In this document: positions 59,944-60,275 of the stretch, piece by piece
How positions within the stretch are numbered: the stretch's first letter is position 1
Layout of the letters: every line of letters starts with the position of its first letter
NCBI RefSeq assembly: GCF_017813245.1
Contig: NZ_JAGIQL010000020.1
Location: forward strand, 1-60,275
Direction: 5' to 3'
Length of the DNA: 60,275 nucleotides
Origin: Streptomyces montanisoli
GTDB lineage: Bacteria; Actinomycetota; Actinomycetes; Streptomycetales; Streptomycetaceae
Notes under the pieces: model-generated
The model's database searches: none
The model's input: only the letters and a program-made list of their open reading frames with translations
Told to the model about the DNA's origin: nothing
Program-made: the position numbers and the translations under genes

Positions 59944-60275
59944 ATGACCTCCTTGCCGCTGCCCGGCAGCTTCCGCGACGACGTCCCGTGGACGGAGCGC
60001 CTGGGGCCTCTCGCCGCGGACGAGCGCGTCGATTTCGTCGTCGTCCTGCGTCGCAGGGCCGCCCTCCCGCGCGAACTGGTCGAGGGGACGGGCACGGTGA
60101 CGCGCGAGGCGCTCGCTGCGCGCTTCGGGGCCGACCCGCGGGACGTGTCGCGGGTGCGGCGCGTCGTCGAGGCGGCCGGGCTGGCGGTCGAGGAGGTGCA
60201 CGAGGGGTCGCGCCGGATGCGGGTGTCGGGGCGCGCGGACGCCGTCGGCGCGCTGCTGGGCACGGAACTGAGCGC
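59944..60275 (+). CDS. S53 family peptidase (sedolisin/kumamolisin), N-terminal part
   Basis: The frame starts at ATG 59944 and runs off the window end after about 110 codons. The visible part matches the pro-kumamolisin activation domain: WTERLGPLAADERVDFVVVL then TREALAARFGADPRDVSRVR, VVEAAGLAVEEVHEGSRRMR and VSGRADAVGALLGTELS. Sedolisins are acid-acting serine peptidases with a self-cleaved prodomain. The catalytic domain lies beyond the window, so its residues cannot be seen. No obvious signal peptide precedes the prodomain. Confidence 0.8.
   Translation, partial: MTSLPLPGSFRDDVPWTERLGPLAADERVDFVVVLRRRAALPRELVEGTGTVTREALAARFGADPRDVSRVRRVVEAAGLAVEEVHEGSRRMRVSGRADAVGALLGTELS

Overview
The window is very GC-rich (about 70-75%), densely coded, uses many GTG and some TTG starts, and carries typical Streptomyces families: LCP cell-wall ligases, a SigB-type sigma factor with STAS and HATPase partners, roadblock proteins, and CU044_5270, YrhK, DUF4287 and cyclase-family proteins. 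It is almost certainly Streptomyces chromosome or a close relative. Gene content and order (purEK with GtrA and a two-component pair, then hut genes, cystathionine beta-synthase and thiolase) look like conserved core chromosome. I found no tRNA, rRNA, CRISPR array, intact insertion sequence, prophage or large biosynthetic cluster.

Layout. 1-2.9 kb: two LytR-CpsA-Psr (LCP) glycopolymer ligases. 3-6 kb: a MarR regulator and a FUSC-type exporter, both disrupted at the 5' end around an unrecognised segment of about 390 bp. 6-9.3 kb: acyl-CoA dehydrogenase, UDP-glucose dehydrogenase, VOC protein. 9.4-12.6 kb: ECF sigma factor with a CU044_5270 membrane protein, YrhK protein, cyclase. 12.5-15.2 kb: flippase and DegT-type aminotransferase. 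15.4-17.8 kb: SigB-type sigma factor with a divergent STAS protein and an anti-sigma kinase. 17.9-25.4 kb: POT peptide transporter with an attenuator-like leader, OmpR-type two-component system, GtrA protein, and an overlapping purK-purE-dipeptidase operon.

25.4-32.6 kb: a one-strand glycan locus (FemAB/GNAT-like protein, GT2, deacetylase, large multi-pass membrane protein, small membrane protein, GH26-like enzyme). 32.8-38.5 kb: histidine utilisation operon hutU, M20 amidohydrolase, hutF, hutI; histidine ammonia-lyase is absent. 38.5-41.4 kb: PLP decarboxylase, then a TetR/SDR divergent pair with a large palindromic operator. 41.6-43.8 kb: four-gene roadblock/LC7 cluster. 43.8-47.2 kb: membrane proteins, an RpiR regulator and a lipoprotein deacetylase. 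47.3-51.6 kb: CBS, GDSL hydrolase, thiolase. 51.7-54.7 kb: a helical protein with an N-terminal motif like those of contractile-injection-system or polymorphic-toxin proteins, and a divergent membrane-anchored protein. 54.9-58 kb: IclR regulator and a Rieske oxygenase operon. 58-60.3 kb: small conserved proteins, a Bax-inhibitor-1 family protein and the start of an S53 peptidase.

Most of the window is ordinary core gene content. The points I find most unusual are the 531-aa protein with the injection-system-like motif, the roadblock cluster without a GTPase or kinase, the perfect terminator hairpin in the leader of the peptide transporter, and the paired 5' lesions in the MarR/FUSC locus. Several genes show a -10 hexamer 6-8 nt before the start codon and no Shine-Dalgarno sequence, suggesting leaderless mRNAs. 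All functional calls are from sequence motifs read by eye; no database search was possible.
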